A stretch of 64,000 nucleotides of DNA from Takakia lepidozioides (GCA_030704615.1 CM060734.1:34736042-34800041), one strand, 5' to 3'; positions 1-12,808 are shown, counted from the first letter of the stretch. Made by a program: numbers and translations. Notes: generated from the letters alone by a model not told the origin.

Positions 1-2
1 TG

Positions 3-629
3 AATGCGTATGACATAGCAGAGTCAGGCATCAATAATCCTACCTGTGAAGCTGCCATTCCCGAAGACTGGAATGAGCCCACTGAGCGAGCTAAACCTCT
101 CACTGAGGACACCATCCCAGTTGCAGTGGTCTCCTTTGCCGGCCCACGCGTGGGCAACGACCCGTTCCGTGATCGCCTCAGCGAGCTGGGTGTGAAGGTG
201 CTGCGCGTAGTGAATGAGAACGATGTTGTGCCCAGAGTGCCTGGCCTGCTCTTGAATGAGAAATCAAAGCTTATAGAGGATCTCATTGACAAGCTCCCCT
301 GGACATATTCGCACGTTGGTGTGGAGGTGCGTGTGAACGACCGAGCCTCCCCCTTTCTCAACCACGCGAGGGCAGATATGTATAATCGCCACAACCTCGA
401 CATATACCTTCATTTAGTGGATGGTCATCGGGAAAACGGCCAATTCTGCCACACTTCACGCGACATTGCTCTAGTGAACAAGACTACAGATTTTCTCAAG
501 GGGTACAAATACATCCCTCCCAGGTGGTGGCAACTCGAGAACAAGGGCCTGGTTAGGAACGAAAAAGGAGAATGGGTTCAACAAGAAAGAGACCCCCAGA
601 ACATTCCTCCAGGGCATGCTGGCCACTAG
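3..629 (+). CDS. class 3 lipase (DAD1-like phospholipase A1), 3' exon only
   Basis: This is the C-terminal part of an alpha/beta-hydrolase lipase of the plant PLA1/DAD1-like group, which releases fatty acids from the sn-1 position of glycerolipids. The frame is open from base 3, so the exon or gene begins outside the window; the nucleophile-serine elbow (GHSLG) would lie upstream. Visible family marks are the SFAGPRVGN strand, the catalytic aspartate in NENDVVPRVPG, and the catalytic histidine near YNRHNLDIYLHLVDGH, followed by a short tail ending in TAG at 627-629. Arabidopsis relatives are often plastid-targeted, but the N-terminus is not visible here. No lesion is seen. The nearest relatives are PLA1-I members by eye; the exact subclass is uncertain. 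Confidence 0.88.
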   Translation, partial: NAYDIAESGINNPTCEAAIPEDWNEPTERAKPLTEDTIPVAVVSFAGPRVGNDPFRDRLSELGVKVLRVVNENDVVPRVPGLLLNEKSKLIEDLIDKLPWTYSHVGVEVRVNDRASPFLNHARADMYNRHNLDIYLHLVDGHRENGQFCHTSRDIALVNKTTDFLKGYKYIPPRWWQLENKGLVRNEKGEWVQQERDPQNIPPGHAGH

Positions 630-1930
630 ATGGGGAGTAGATCTTATCACTCCTGCTTTTCATGATATCTTCAAAATGCTGAACCCATACTGACGGGATG
701 CAGCTGCAACTCTTTTGTCCGTTTAGTGTGCGCGATCTTTGTCCAACACACTTTCCTCTCATTATCTGGAGACGACACTATGAAATCAAGTATTCATCCG
801 GTTCCATCTTGGGTCCTCTGGGCCTTCCACAGCAAATTTGACATCAGAGGTTAGTGATTGTTGTAAGTTGAGGCTTTGAAGATCACCTGCTGGTTGACTA
901 TGCTTTCTTCTGGTCCTCCCAACATGCTTATGGAACCTCTGCCGATGCTATTGTTCTTCAATTTAGTCCATAATTGGGAGTGGTTGTGCACATCTCCAGA
1001 CTTCAGGTTCTACTATTGATCTGTCCTCCAACTCACAGGTGGAGCTTCACAAAGGGCGGCAGTCCCAAGAGAAGATCAAATTAGTTCTTCTGCTGTCTTC
1101 CAATTGAGATCAAGGGACACCCTACTACCAAACAGGAAATGAAGTCATCAATCAACACCAACCAGAATTACATCAATTACCAGCTTTGATCAGACATCAG
1201 TTCAATCACTCTCGAGTCTGATGCCCTCTCCGGCCTGGGCAGTACCCCGTAACCTATGGTTCCATCTGTATGGCCTGTAATGTGGATCAATGCCCTTAAA
1301 ATAACTAAGGAAAATAATCAGCAGGTTTCTATGAATGTGAAGGGTTGGGACTAGCAAAAGATAAGTAGACATTCCAGACCAGAGATACCACATTGGCAAA
1401 CGCCACCTGCAACAACCACGCAAGAACAACCCCTCTCCCTTTAGTTACATAATTCTATGAAATCCTCTCAAGAGTGATTCACTGGCCCTGTCTCTACCAA
1501 AAGAGCAAAGGAATTTAGGCTTGATCGACGGAGCATTTGGGCACATTATGTGCTAAGAAGAGATCAGTAGACTTGCATATCAATCCTTTGTAGCTGTAAC
1601 AGACCCCATGCACAGTTCAGATGTAGCAGAAGAAAGCGTAGGAGACAACGGGAAAGAACAATGGTGGCCACTACCAGCGCTGAAGGCTCTCTCCAGTATT
1701 GGAACGTACCTCTTCACATTGTTTCTGGCCTCCCATATTTCCTTCATTGGATGTATGCCCCAAATATTACACCCCAGCTTTTGACATTTTTATAAGCTAC
1801 TCAAACTGAGCAAAACGAGTTTAACAGTCTTTAGATGCTTCTAAAGAGGCATCTCCACTGGAAAACTACCCACTACGATTCGGTATAGGGAAAGTAAAAC
1901 CTGCAGCTGCTGTGGCACAAAAAGAAAGTT
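630..1930. other. intergenic, nothing recognised
   Basis: This stretch lies downstream of the lipase. Short reading frames occur on both strands but none resembles a known family, and no splice-linked exon series was found. Confidence 0.5.
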
Positions 1931-1936
1931 CATGAA

Positions 1937-2145
1937 TTGGAATGGAGTCCAGATCTTCCAGTTTGTGTGAAGGGCTTTCTAGAGGATATCTGGAAACCCA
2001 AACTAATTGTCTCTATCAAGGTAAGTCACAGTGCCGGAGTGAGCACCTCACAAAAAGTAGTACCTGTTCCCTTTTGGTCCGCCCAAACTGGGCACGGGGT
2101 CTATGGCCTCAAAGCTACGGTAAACAACGTCTTATGAGTACATTC
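1937..2145 (+). repeat. dispersed repeat family R2, copy 1
   Basis: This segment matches by eye four other places in the window: 12290-12585 (+), 24487-24725 (-), 25858-25985 (-) and 31098-31305 (-). Shared landmarks, in order, are a GAAGGGCTTTCTAGAGGATA-like block, a CTATCAAGGTAAGTC block, CCGCCCAAACTGGGC, and a terminal CTTATGAGTACATTCTC. The class of element is not recognised. A reading frame is partly kept between copies, which hints at descent from a coding element. Confidence 0.6.
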
Positions 2146-2149
2146 TCTT

Positions 2150-3940
2150 GTTCTCTTGGTTTGTTCTTGTCATATGGCGCCCCTAAATTCAATGCGGCTG
2201 CTCACCACATACCAATCTCACAAAATACCCTCATCCCCAGCATATTTTTGAAGAAAAATACCTTACCCGCTTTCACGAGGACATATGAGCCGATGACAAC
2301 CTCAGACACAGGCAGCTGTTTTTAAGGGCCAAGGACCCTCTGTAAGCATTATAAGTTTCTTACATTCTTGTTCTTCTATTGTGTCCAAGGGTCCCCTGTC
2401 ATTGTGGATTTCCTTCTTTCTTTCTTATTTCTTCCAGCTGAACCCTTCTCATATCCCCTCATGCTTTACCACACAGCTGAGCACACATGTAAATTGAACA
2501 TTGTGAGAGGGAGAGGCATAGAGACCTATCAAGGACAAGCCCCATAGCAGCACCTTCAGCCCCTCCTACTTTCACTATTTTGCTCAAAAATAGGTACCTG
2601 TCCCCATCACATGTGCCATGTGTCACATGACAGCAGTAACCTCACTACTGCCATATGTCCAGGGTAACAAATCACACCCAGATCACGCCATCAGCATAGG
2701 GGTTTACAGATTCAACATTCCATGGTGGTTTGGCTGGTAAGTTGAAGCTCCCAATTTGTTTCACTACCTAATAAAATGGCCAATTTTAGGCCTGATTTTC
2801 TATTGCTCTTATCTTTTGGTGGTTGTGCATTTTTCTCCGGTAAGCTCTCTGGGCTTCGCATTATGAAATTCATGATGTGTTCCTTTGTTCTGTGTAGCCT
2901 CCCTGCGGATGTGGGTGTCATCTTCAATTGATATCTGGTAGAATATGGGTGGTGAGTTAATACAATATCTAGTGTTTACCATGAGCAAGGGTTTTGACAA
3001 TCTGTATCCCATCAAGCATTTTTCTGGTTTTTCAAAACAAACTGCCTCTGCTAGGGATGGGCAGCCTCCAAAGATAGCAGTATCTCCCTCGGATAGTGTG
3101 TGTATGCACAGGAGGAAAGCAAATGCACTTGATGTATTTCTCTGATTCCCGACCTTTTTTGGGTTGGCATTTGTTGGCTTGCCAAGGCTACAAGGTTTTT
3201 AGTTTGTGAAGTCAGTTGTGGAGTGTTTCTCCTTGACTAAGGAAAAAGGCAACAGGGAAAAGGAGTCAAGATATAGGCTCTACGCATAAAATGTAATGCT
3301 TTCCCATACACATTTACCATAGCCTTACCACAGCCCCTTTCAGATGGGTGACAATCTCAGCGTGAGACTGCCTCTCTGACAGCCAATAAATCAGCGTTCA
3401 CTTTATTGCAGCTGATTCTAAACAAGTGACAGAAAATATACAAATATATCACTGAATGCCTACAAATTACAATAATTTTTGCACTATTACCACTGCCACT
3501 GCAAGGAGGGGTTTAGGCCCAAGTGGAGGGATCAGTGCCCTGGTAGAGGGAATCCATACCATGCATGTAACGTGGGACCCACAATGATTGCTCCAATCAC
3601 CGTAATCACAGCTGTTCGCTTTGGATTGATTCGCCCTGATTTCTCAATAACTAACTGCAGACATGCACCCGCACCACAGTTGATAAATCATTTGCCAATT
3701 TTTACATGCACCTTTTTGAATCCAGGAGAGACCCAGTCCTATAAAACTACCAGAGTCAGTAAGAGCATTGTGATGAACTGAAATACTTGGTGAGTCCTCT
3801 CCCCTATCAAACAGAACTTAGTGTTTACATCGGTTCTGCCCTGCTCACTGCAAACAACCAAGAGACATAGTCAAATATGAAGGCCACTGTGACTTCAAAA
3901 TTCCCTCTCTACAGTACAGCAGAGCTTATCAATTATAAGA
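2150..3940. other. intergenic, nothing recognised
   Basis: No gene family, RNA gene or clear repeat was recognised. The short frames present show no conserved motif. Confidence 0.45.
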
Positions 3941-3951
3941 GAGAGGAAATG

Positions 3952-4193
3952 AAATGAAATGAAATGAAAAGGTACTTTATAATGTCCGCAGAAAGCTCAA
4001 AGAGCTTATCGGACAAAGGAAAAAAGAAACAAGAAAGAGACAACAAACCCCCAAAAGCAACTACTGCTCAAGGGATTGCCTAAGGGTCAGAGCTTCATGC
4101 AGGTAACCTGCCAAGCATTTCTGATCCTCATAATGGAAGACTTCTGTGAGAGATTGAGTTTCACGGAATAGACAGTTGAATCTCCACGGATCT
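3952..4193 (-). mobile_element. LINE 3' end fragment 1
   Basis: On the minus strand this segment ends in a (TTTCA)n tail (seen on the plus strand as GAAATGAAATGAAATG at 3955). It is one of three adjacent, similar, 5'-truncated copies. The neighbouring copy shows, upstream of the tail, the last coding piece of a plant LINE reverse transcriptase. Pentanucleotide tails and 5' truncation are typical of target-primed retrotransposition. Confidence 0.7.
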
Positions 4194-4211
4194 CACAGTA
4201 GAGGAGGCAGT

Positions 4212-4550
4212 AAAATGAAATGAAATGAAATGGTACTTTATAATGTCTGCGGAAAGCTCAAAGAGCTTATGGGACAAAATGGAAAAAAACAAGAGAGAGG
4301 AGACAAAACCAAAGCCAAAAAACAGCCAAAAAGCAATACTGCTCAAGGGATTGCCTAAGGGTCAAGGCCTTGTGCAGGTAAGCTGCCAAGCATTTCTGAT
4401 CCTCATAATGGAAGACTTCAATGAGAGATTGAGTCCCACGGAATAGACAGTGGAATCTCCCACGGACCTCATAATACAGAGGGCAATAAAAGAAGAAGTG
4501 TTCTTCAGTTTTTCCTGGTTGCGCCTGGTGCATGTTGGGCAGAAAGAAAG
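4212..4550 (-). mobile_element. LINE 3' end fragment 2 with reverse-transcriptase C-terminus
   Basis: The minus strand encodes TEEHFFFYCPLYYEVRGRF followed by an ALTLRQSLE-like stretch. This is the pattern seen at the zinc-knuckle (zf-RVT) end of plant L1-type reverse transcriptases. The segment then runs through a conserved AAGCTCTTTGAGC block into a (TTTCA)n tail at 4212-4230. It is the longest of the three adjacent copies and is truncated at its 5' end. Confidence 0.75.
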
Positions 4551-4553
4551 AAA

Positions 4554-4745
4554 GAAATGAAATGAAATGGTACTTTATAATGTCCGCGGAAAGCTTATGG
4601 GACAAAATGGAAAAAAACATGAGAGAGGTAACAAAACCAGAGCCAAAAATAAAACTATTGCTCGAGGGATTGTCTAAGGGTGAAGGCCTCGTGCAGGTAA
4701 GCTGCCAAGCATTTCTGATCCTCATAGTGGAAGACTTCAGAAAGA
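4554..4745 (-). mobile_element. LINE 3' end fragment 3
   Basis: This is the third adjacent copy, with the same tail (plus-strand AAATGAAATGAAATGG at 4556), the same AAGCTTATGGGACAAAATGG block, and the same CTGCCAAGCATTTCTGATCC block as its neighbours. It is truncated earlier than copy 2. Confidence 0.7.
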
Positions 4746-4749
4746 AAGA

Positions 4750-6751
4750 AACATATTACATTCGCTGAAGAGAGTTGACAGACACAGAGAGATTTACACC
4801 TGTGTAAAAATGTCTCCCAAAAAATTCACAAGAGCTGCTGTGATAGCCTTTGTTTGTACAGGGTATTTACCAAGAAGTGCAATGTACCTGTAATTGACAC
4901 ATGACATTCCTCCTTAGAGTAGTAATTAATAATGTGTGCTACTATCTAATGACAGAGCAGTTGTGGAGAACAGTGATAACCCTCCTCAGATGTACCCCTT
5001 GATCATTCCCTGTGGATGTCAGCTGCACTGTTCCCTGGAGAGCACGCTCACCATGGGATATTCCTGGGGTCTTCCTCCACTACAGGGGTTTTAAGTGAGG
5101 GTTATTTTGGGGCTTGCTGTTACATCAAACTAGAGAACGCTGTCTATTCAACCACCGCTACTGCAGCACTATGTGCTGTGGTTGTGATTGCAAAGCCAGG
5201 CACAACAGTGAGAAAAAGTCAAATTGCTTTGGGAAAGCACAAATGTTGCACAAGTGGATGTCATTACAGCAAAACTCACCGTGTAGAACTGAGGTAAGAG
5301 AATTTTGTTTGCCAAATATATGACAACAAGTATGCATACACTCAAAATACAAAGAGAATAGTGGAGGAAAGGAAAGATGAGGGTCATGCACTCAGAACTA
5401 GTGGAGTCCCAAGATTACCCTCTATTCACCAGATGGCATTAACAGTGTTCATTTCTCCATTCAAGGATAAATGCCAGCTTACTCTAAATCGTACTGAAAT
5501 CCAACATCCAAAAGATAACTATCTGCAACAGGTATTTGGCAAGAAAAAATTGTGTACCAAGACAAAACACCGGAAGAACTATGTGGCACCATCTGTCTGC
5601 CGCCATGGCCCTCTCCACCATCCCCATCTGACGCTGTAGCCAAGCTTGTGTAGGGTAATTCCCCTGTCTTCACAAGTCCTAGCCCTAATAGTTGTACCCC
5701 GCCCATTTTCCACACAAAGGAGAGAAAGAAAAAAATTCTTGTACTTCTTTCAGGGGCAATGACCCATAGCCATTTCCGTTTTGAAGTTATGGGATCAAAT
5801 CCGCTTCCCGAGACGACGATGGTTCCGCAGAATTGCTCTAGAGGACTAATAATGACTAGAGGATGGAAAATCTTCACGCCCGTTTACGGTAATCCACTTT
5901 ACTTTAACTGGAAAGGGTCTCTGAAAGCGCGTAATGATGTACGCATTCCGATTGCAGAGTATCTACAAGGACTCGAAGTAGAGAAACATTCTTCAGCTTA
6001 AACTGTGCAATGAAACTCGATCCAAGGCCCTGAACTTATATATACGTTGATGGATTGGACGCATATATGTCGGTCTCCGGATTCAGAATCACATACGAAG
6101 CGAAAGGAAGTATTCAGGTCTTTTTATTTGGGTCCATAACTCCGTGAAAGCCTCTCACATATGCATGACACCATGCAGAAGAACATGACATAATCTGCTA
6201 ATTCTTAAATCCTGCAGCAGCTGCTATCTTTAGCTAACCATTGTAAGTTGTAGCTTCATCAACCTTCGACAGGATTCACCAAGCATCAGCTCTTAAGTAG
6301 TTTTAGTTTCCCTCATTCATCATTTGCGATGTAAGAGAGATGAGGAGAGGTATGATTAATGCATTTACATGGACTTCTTCCTCGTGATTTTGCCATGGTG
6401 ATGTAGGGCCTTGCGTTTGCGACTGGAACACCTCCTGCGCTGCAAGTTTTGAACAATCCTGTTCCAAATCTGAAGAAGGCGAGCTTCTCTCTCAATCTGC
6501 ACCGTGACCGCAGCTCTGTGTTCCTCCCCCTCGCGTTCACGTTCAAGGGACTATACCTGTTTGGGTCGTTAACTAACGATTGTGTAGGAGTTTGGTCATC
6601 CCTTTGCTATTGGTATTGCGTCTGGCTAGGGTTTAGTAATGGAAATATTATTGATACCATTCTTCCCGAGACAAGTCATACACAAAACCCCCGGAAATGC
6701 CAAGGCTAAACCCTGGGCATCCCACAAGCTCCGCGTTCCTGGATCTTTTGG
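4750..6751. other. intergenic, upstream of the homoserine dehydrogenase
   Basis: No coding family was recognised. The part just before 6752 should hold the promoter and 5' leader of the dehydrogenase, but no clear TATA box or other motif can be assigned with confidence. Confidence 0.45.
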
Positions 6752-9700
6752 ATGGCCATGGCTGCGAGAGTCACGATGAATCTTGTCTTGCTCGGGTGCG
6801 GCGGGGTGGGAAGAGCGCTGCTTCATACGATTATTGGCATCCATAAAATGCATGACAAGGTACTTCTCTTCTGTCTGTCATTTGACACTAACGACGATCC
6901 TCACGTCATTTCCACCATTATACATGTGCTACAAGAAGTCTCTCACCAGCTGAAACCTGCAATTAACAAGTTACTGTCTAATTTCTGTTCCAGGGTATTG
7001 TACTGAATGACACCTGCCAGAAGTAAACTTAAAACGTAAAGAGAGTGATACTAAAGAACTGAGTAGCTCAGTGAATACAGAAGTCGTTGTTTGTTGACTT
7101 GCTACATTCCTTCCGTACCCCAACCTACCCCCGTATAGTACCATGTGGTTCCCATTCTCACTTTCTCAGCTAGCTCTAGAGATGTTCGAAGGTGAATGTA
7201 GAAACGATTTTTCCCACCTTAGAGTAATTCTGCTTCCATTTTCTTGAATTGGAAATGTATTCCAAAACTGAGAACAGGAAATGACGTTCTGTGGTTGATC
7301 GAATTGTATCCGAAGCACTCAGGTCGGATCGATGATACACGCATGAGTAGTGCCGACAGCCACCTGCAATTTTAATGCAAGCTCAGGGTGGAATACTGCT
7401 GATGAGAGAAAAAGGCAGGTTGTGCATCTTGCAGTGGTTGCAGTTTCTGACAGCTCTGGAATTGTCGTCAATGGGGCCGGAAGGACAGAGCTTGACGATG
7501 CAGCATTGGGCAGCATCCTTGATTGGAAGGCTGCTGGCCGTGCGATTACAACCCTGGACATTCCCGGTATCAGACTTGCTCCTCTATCCATTCCTTTTCC
7601 TACAATGTGAGCTTGAGTAGCATGCTGGTCAACATCACGGTTATTAGGCAGCCCTCCAGTCATTACATTGTGTGTGATACATTGTGTGCGATTGCTATGG
7701 CAATTTCGGAATGAGTTTTGGACCCTGGCTGGGTAAATTGCGACAACCAGCTCTCGTCATGCAGATACTGGGTGCATCTGTCCAGAACTCTCAGCTTGTA
7801 ATGTGCACGCCCATCTATTGTCCAGATTTTCAGTTGGTGTTGTCCAAATTCATGGCACATTCTCAGGTTTAAATGGAAACCTAGCTACAATGAAGAACTT
7901 GCAGCACTTGTTACATGTAGCTATGTACAAAATATGGCTGAGTTCAAGCTCTGTTATCTTTCTACTAGACCTTATCCATAATTTTGTTGTAAAGTGTACA
8001 TTTTTGGAGAGTTGCAGCTGGAGCTTGGCATGGGTAGTAGCATAGACACTCAGTTGACCTGGATTAGTCTGTGAGAATCTAATATTATGAAATTTGACCT
8101 CACTTGTGTTAGTGGATACGTCGTAAGAATGCTTCAAATATCTCAGGGTAAGGAAAGCATTCAACAAGAGCATTTGGTTTTGAACCGGGCTTGTGTTTGC
8201 TTGAAGGGCCGAATGTGGAGGTGCGCGATATCAAGTCAAAGGCTCAAACTGACACCTTGGTTAAGCTTTTGGAAGAATTAGGCAGGGGTTCTGGTAATTC
8301 CTGCCTTATCTGTCGTCCATTGTTCTTGATCCATCAAATTTGAAAAGTGAAGGTGGTAATCCTCTGAGTGCATTATTAGATTGAGAAACGAAGAGGAAAT
8401 TAACTACATCACAACAGCGTCGAAATTTTCCAGAATGTGTTTGCTCTCTTCTCAGTTAGAGAAAGAGAAGATGAGGATGATGTTTTTTACATTCATGGAG
8501 AAATGAAATGAAATGGTGCCTTACAACGTCCGCGGAAAGCTCATAGAGCTTAGAGAGAAGAGAGAAATCTTGTCTCATGGACGAGGCCCAAGCACAGACA
8601 GCGAAACATAGAAAAGAAAAAAGTTGTAACACCCACCAGGGTCCTGAGGGACAGAGAAGAGAATGAAAGAAAGGAAGGAACAACAAATTACGTCCATAGA
8701 GGGATGGAGAGACCTTACAGATTGTGTAGCATATCATTTATGAAGCAGCACAGATGTATCTGTAATATCAAACTATGCTGATATGTTAAAGGGCCCAAAG
8801 GGGCAATTGGTCTCTTTGAGTCAGAGCTTAAAGGCCTCTGTTGAGAGCTGTCAGTCACAGAGTTGATGAGCACCAGCCTCTGATTTGTTCACTGAGCCTA
8901 TACAAACAGGCAAGCTCCTCAGAGAAATTTAAAGACCTCCTCTGGCAAGCTAGGAGTTCTTAAGCTTTTTTGAGCTTCTTGAAGAGGAAATGATAAGAAA
9001 AAGTCACCAAACTTTCTACGATTTCATTTTGTTAGTACATGGAGATTTGTGGTCTCTCATTTGTTTGGATGAAATCAAATTACTATTTCCAACCAAATCA
9101 AAGTTTGAAGTGAGTATCTCTAGAGCTGTAAAACATTTCAGTGTATTGTGCAGGTGTAGTTGTTGTTGACTGCACTGCAAGTGAGGAGACGGGGGAGGTG
9201 CTATGCAAGGCTGTGGATATGGGGCACTGTGTGGTGTTGGCCAACAAAAAACCCCTCTCTTCCTCTCTTGTATGGACTCTTCCTTCCTTCTTTGTCGATC
9301 ATTTCTCAATTCAAAGGAAAGCCAATCAGCTCTTAATGAGATGGCCAGCAGCCTTGTGCATCCAAATCACTAAAAATCTGAAGATTTACTCATACAGTTG
9401 ACTTGAGTCTTGTGCCACTTCCATGGTCCATAAACTTCCAGCTCAACACCAGTGTTGCAAACGCATGATGTAATGGATGAAGTACATGTGACGGCCCTAG
9501 ATCTTCTGGGATGACTCCATCTCAATTTGGGACCCCCTTCGACTCTAATAAGTGGGCAGTGTATGTCTTTCAGAGAATTTGTGTTGCAGGTAAACCGTTA
9601 CAGAGTTTTTGGTCTTGGATAACTTTGCTCCTAGGTTTGTCGTGTGCACTATCCTCTTTGATGGAAGTTTCAGTGGATCACCTGTGACCTCCTGTTTCCC

Positions 9701-12700
9701 TCTCCTTGTCACAGGACCTCCATCAAAATCTTACTTCAGCAGGTCGAAGATTCCGATGTGAAGCAACAGTATGTCCTAAATATTCAGACCTTGCCTTTTG
9801 AACCTGTGTAGTTTTCTGAAGAATGTTCCTTGAATGGGACAAGATTTATGACTGACCACCTCCTCGTATCTACTTTTGGCTTTCTTGGTGTGAGAAGTGT
9901 GTATTTTCATTGCCTTGGCTAACTTTGCTATCCACAAGGAATCCAGGAGGTCTAGTTTCCTAACTTGCCATTTGCTTTAAGGATCTTCCCCATGCAATGA
10001 TAGTCCAGTGCTACTCTCCCTGTAAGTTTCTGCAGTGTACTGACTGCAAAGAGGGAAATAGGTGGGTGCAGCTCTTCCAGTGTTGTCATCATTGACACGG
10101 TTGCTGGATGTTGACAATGTTCAGTCCATAACGAGTGCCCCCAGTGGTAACGTATTCTATATAAGACCCAGCCTTTACAGTGTGATCTGATGTTTCATGG
10201 CTGCGGTGCGCGTCATTGGTGTAAAAGAGGTCTTGCCAGATTTAATGCTTCAATCAGATGTCTAATAAGGCTTCTATAAGTTTGCAGTAGTTTGATTTAG
10301 ATCTGTGTATTGATCCATTTTGATTTACCCCTGCTTTGTTTCGTGGGCTTATGGCAGAGTGAGAAGCTTATTCAAGGGGTGTGCAGGGACATTGAACTAT
10401 ATCATGACGGGCTTGCAAGATGGGAAACCCTTCAGCGAAGTTGTGAAGTCTGCCCAGGAATTTGGATTCACTGAGCCAGGTCTATCTTGGTCACTGCAAT
10501 CTGAGACATACTTGCCTGCGTGCAACTTCTCTAGTGTTTGTTGGGACAGTTCTTGGAAGCTCAAATTTCTGTGACACGCTATTCCCCTTAAAGGGTACTG
10601 CTCGGGGCTGGGTTCTCTAGTTTCATTAATTGAGTGCAAGTGTTGCCTCTCTTTGCATAGAACAGAATCATGTCACACACGTCTTGGCCGTGAATCTTAC
10701 TGTAATAGTGCGGGGTTCTCTAATGAAAGGAAGGACACGAAAGAAGTGGTGTAGATCACAAAAGGATAGAATGTGCTGCGAACATCCTTTTTCCTTTCTC
10801 TTACGCACTATCCCATCCTCCTGTTTACATAACACACCTCTTCTTCCAGTCTCTGCAACTGACTGTTCAACCACAACCACATGCATCTCATCTGTGTAGG
10901 TAGAGGTGGATGTGTGATGGCAGCAAGATGGTTTTTGCACTGATGCATAGTCTCTCCCCTGTTGGATAGAATTTGGATGTAGCCCCAACTGGTAATAATG
11001 GAAATCAAGGGAGGGTTGGGTACATGTACAGATCCACGTGATGATCTCAGTGGAATGGATGTTGCTCGCAAGGTATTTTCATCCCTCTCCTGTGCCCTCT
11101 TGTCCTTTCCCGTTGGTACCCAAATTGTGCTCGGGTAAATTGAACAGCATCTGATGTAGTTTTTCTTGATCAAAACAACTGTGATCCTCTCTGGGGAGTC
11201 CAAGGTTGAGTGGGAATACTTGCCTCAAGTTGACGCTGCAGTAAAGAGGTTTCTTGTTTAGAGAGGTCCTAGTCATCTTCATATCATAGGCGAGTACTGG
11301 AGGGAGCCTTCTGCAATTTAGTGGCCCACATCCTACTCTCCTGGGGTCACTCTTTCCCTTCTCCTCCCCTTTTCTGTTCTGTATAACCTGGACCTGTGGG
11401 TCTTTGAACAACAAAACTTCGGCAAGAAAAGCTTATTTGAGTTTGTCTTCACATCCCCCCACAACAAAGGATTTGTTTCTTAAGCACTGATTAAACAAAG
11501 GATTTGTTTCCTAAGCACTGATTACTCGAAGAGGGATTTTCATTTCACCTCTCAATACTATAGTCTAAGGCTAACTGTGGGATATGTTAATGATTCAGAC
11601 TCTCATTATGGCGCGGCATATGGACCGGACTATCCTCATGGATCAAGTGGAGGTGCTGTATTCCTTGTTGAACATTTGTAGCCGCATTATTCTGGATTTG
11701 GAAGGGCTCAGAATTGGTTTTTACTGATGTTAGGAATGGGTGACGCTACAGGTTGAAAGTCTCTACCCAGCGGAAATGGGACCAACCCATATGTCCTTGA
11801 GTGAGTTTTTTGAGAAAGGTCTGCCCTCTCTCGAGGCCAAATTGCAACTGCGTATTGAAGCTGCGGCTGCCAAGGATTGTGTGCTTCGCTTTACTTCAGT
11901 TATAGATCGTAGCAGGTTCTCTCCCTGTCTCACCATCCTCGTTTCCTTTATTCATTTGTTCAGCTGACATTGGTCTATGATTTTGTCTGGATGGGTCCTC
12001 CTTCTCTTCTCTCCGGTCACTAGTTTCTAAATGAGAGTAATGCAAATTTTCAGATGCTTGTACACTCATTTTCACGGTCAGGTACAAAATTATGTACAGA
12101 ATGTGGGTCATAGTGATGGGCCTTTTGCAGATTCCGTGTTGGCCTGGAGGAGGTACCCAGCAACTCACCACTGGGCTGTCTACGTGGAACTGATAACTTG
12201 GTACTCTCTCTCTTTGTCTCTTGCACACTGATTCATTGTCCAGGGTTCTCTCACCAGAGAGACGCTCTCTTCAAATCTATCAAGGGAATTGTGCCTGTAC
12301 CTCTGTTTACCAACTTTGAAAGTCTCGAGGCTGAGCCAAAAGTCCAGGCCCTTTTGGCACCTGGTTATTGGGCAAACCACACACAGCAGGTTGATGCTTG
12401 GTAAAAGGATTTCTAGTGGATATCTGGAAAATCCGGATCAATTGTTCATTGCAAGGTAAGTCTTACTACCGGCGTCAGCCCCTGACAAAGGTAGGTTCTG
12501 TCCCTTTGTGTTCCGCTCAAACTGGGCGCTGGGTCAATGGCCACAAGGCTACGACAAACATCGTCTTATGAGTACATTCTGCTCTGATTTCACATTGCAA
12601 GAGAGGAGTGTAAGTTGAAAGATTGTATCTGAAGCAGTTGTAATGTTTGCCTGTCTGGTCTATGCAGTTTCAAATCTATACGAATAGCTATATGGCGCCA

Positions 12701-12808
12701 CATCCTCTTGTGATCCAAGGGGCGGGAGCAGGCAACCAGACCACAGCTGTGGCAGTGCTTTGTGATATATACGACATGCAAGACTTGTTCAGGCTGAGCC
12801 CTTCGTAA
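6752..12808 (+). CDS. HSDH: homoserine dehydrogenase, monofunctional, 12 exons
   Basis: This enzyme reduces aspartate semialdehyde to homoserine with NAD(P)H, the branch step to threonine, methionine and isoleucine. The exons, traced by eye, are 6752-6859, 7419-7566, 8207-8293, 9154-9269, 9715-9768, 10062-10146, 10387-10479, 11032-11072, 11599-11652, 11752-11915, 12131-12200 and 12668-12808. All have GT/AG borders and matching phases, giving 386 residues, close to the plant monofunctional enzyme. In order: the Rossmann loop GCGGVG; the cofactor lysine in LANKKP; VGAALPV; SGTLNY; the catalytic block TEPD-PRDDLSGMDVARK, split over exons 7 and 8; VESLYPAEMGP; PLGCLRGTDN; and the C-terminal QGAGAGNQTTA. 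No aspartokinase domain is fused. Some near-invariant glycines differ (GAALPV, GTLNY), yet the frame is clean, so it is probably functional. Intron 3 holds a LINE end and intron 11 an R2 repeat. Confidence 0.9.
8496..8740 (-). mobile_element. LINE 3' end in intron 3 of homoserine dehydrogenase
   Basis: On the minus strand it shows the same final block as the 4-kb copies (AGCTCTATGAGCTTTCCGCGG) followed by a (TTTCA)n tail. It lies between exons 3 and 4, antisense to the gene. Confidence 0.65.
12290..12585 (+). repeat. dispersed repeat family R2, copy 2 (longest)
   Basis: This copy lies in intron 11 of the homoserine dehydrogenase. It extends further upstream than copy 1, into a stretch that reads FESLEAEPKVQALLAP in one frame; the minus-strand copy at 24.7 kb keeps a related peptide. 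It ends with CTTATGAGTACATTCTG, as in the other copies. Confidence 0.6.

Noticed and set aside
5780-5815. A second SINE or tRNA B box (GGGATCAAATCCGC)
   Set aside because: Only one weak box is visible; no A box lies at the right distance and no tail follows.
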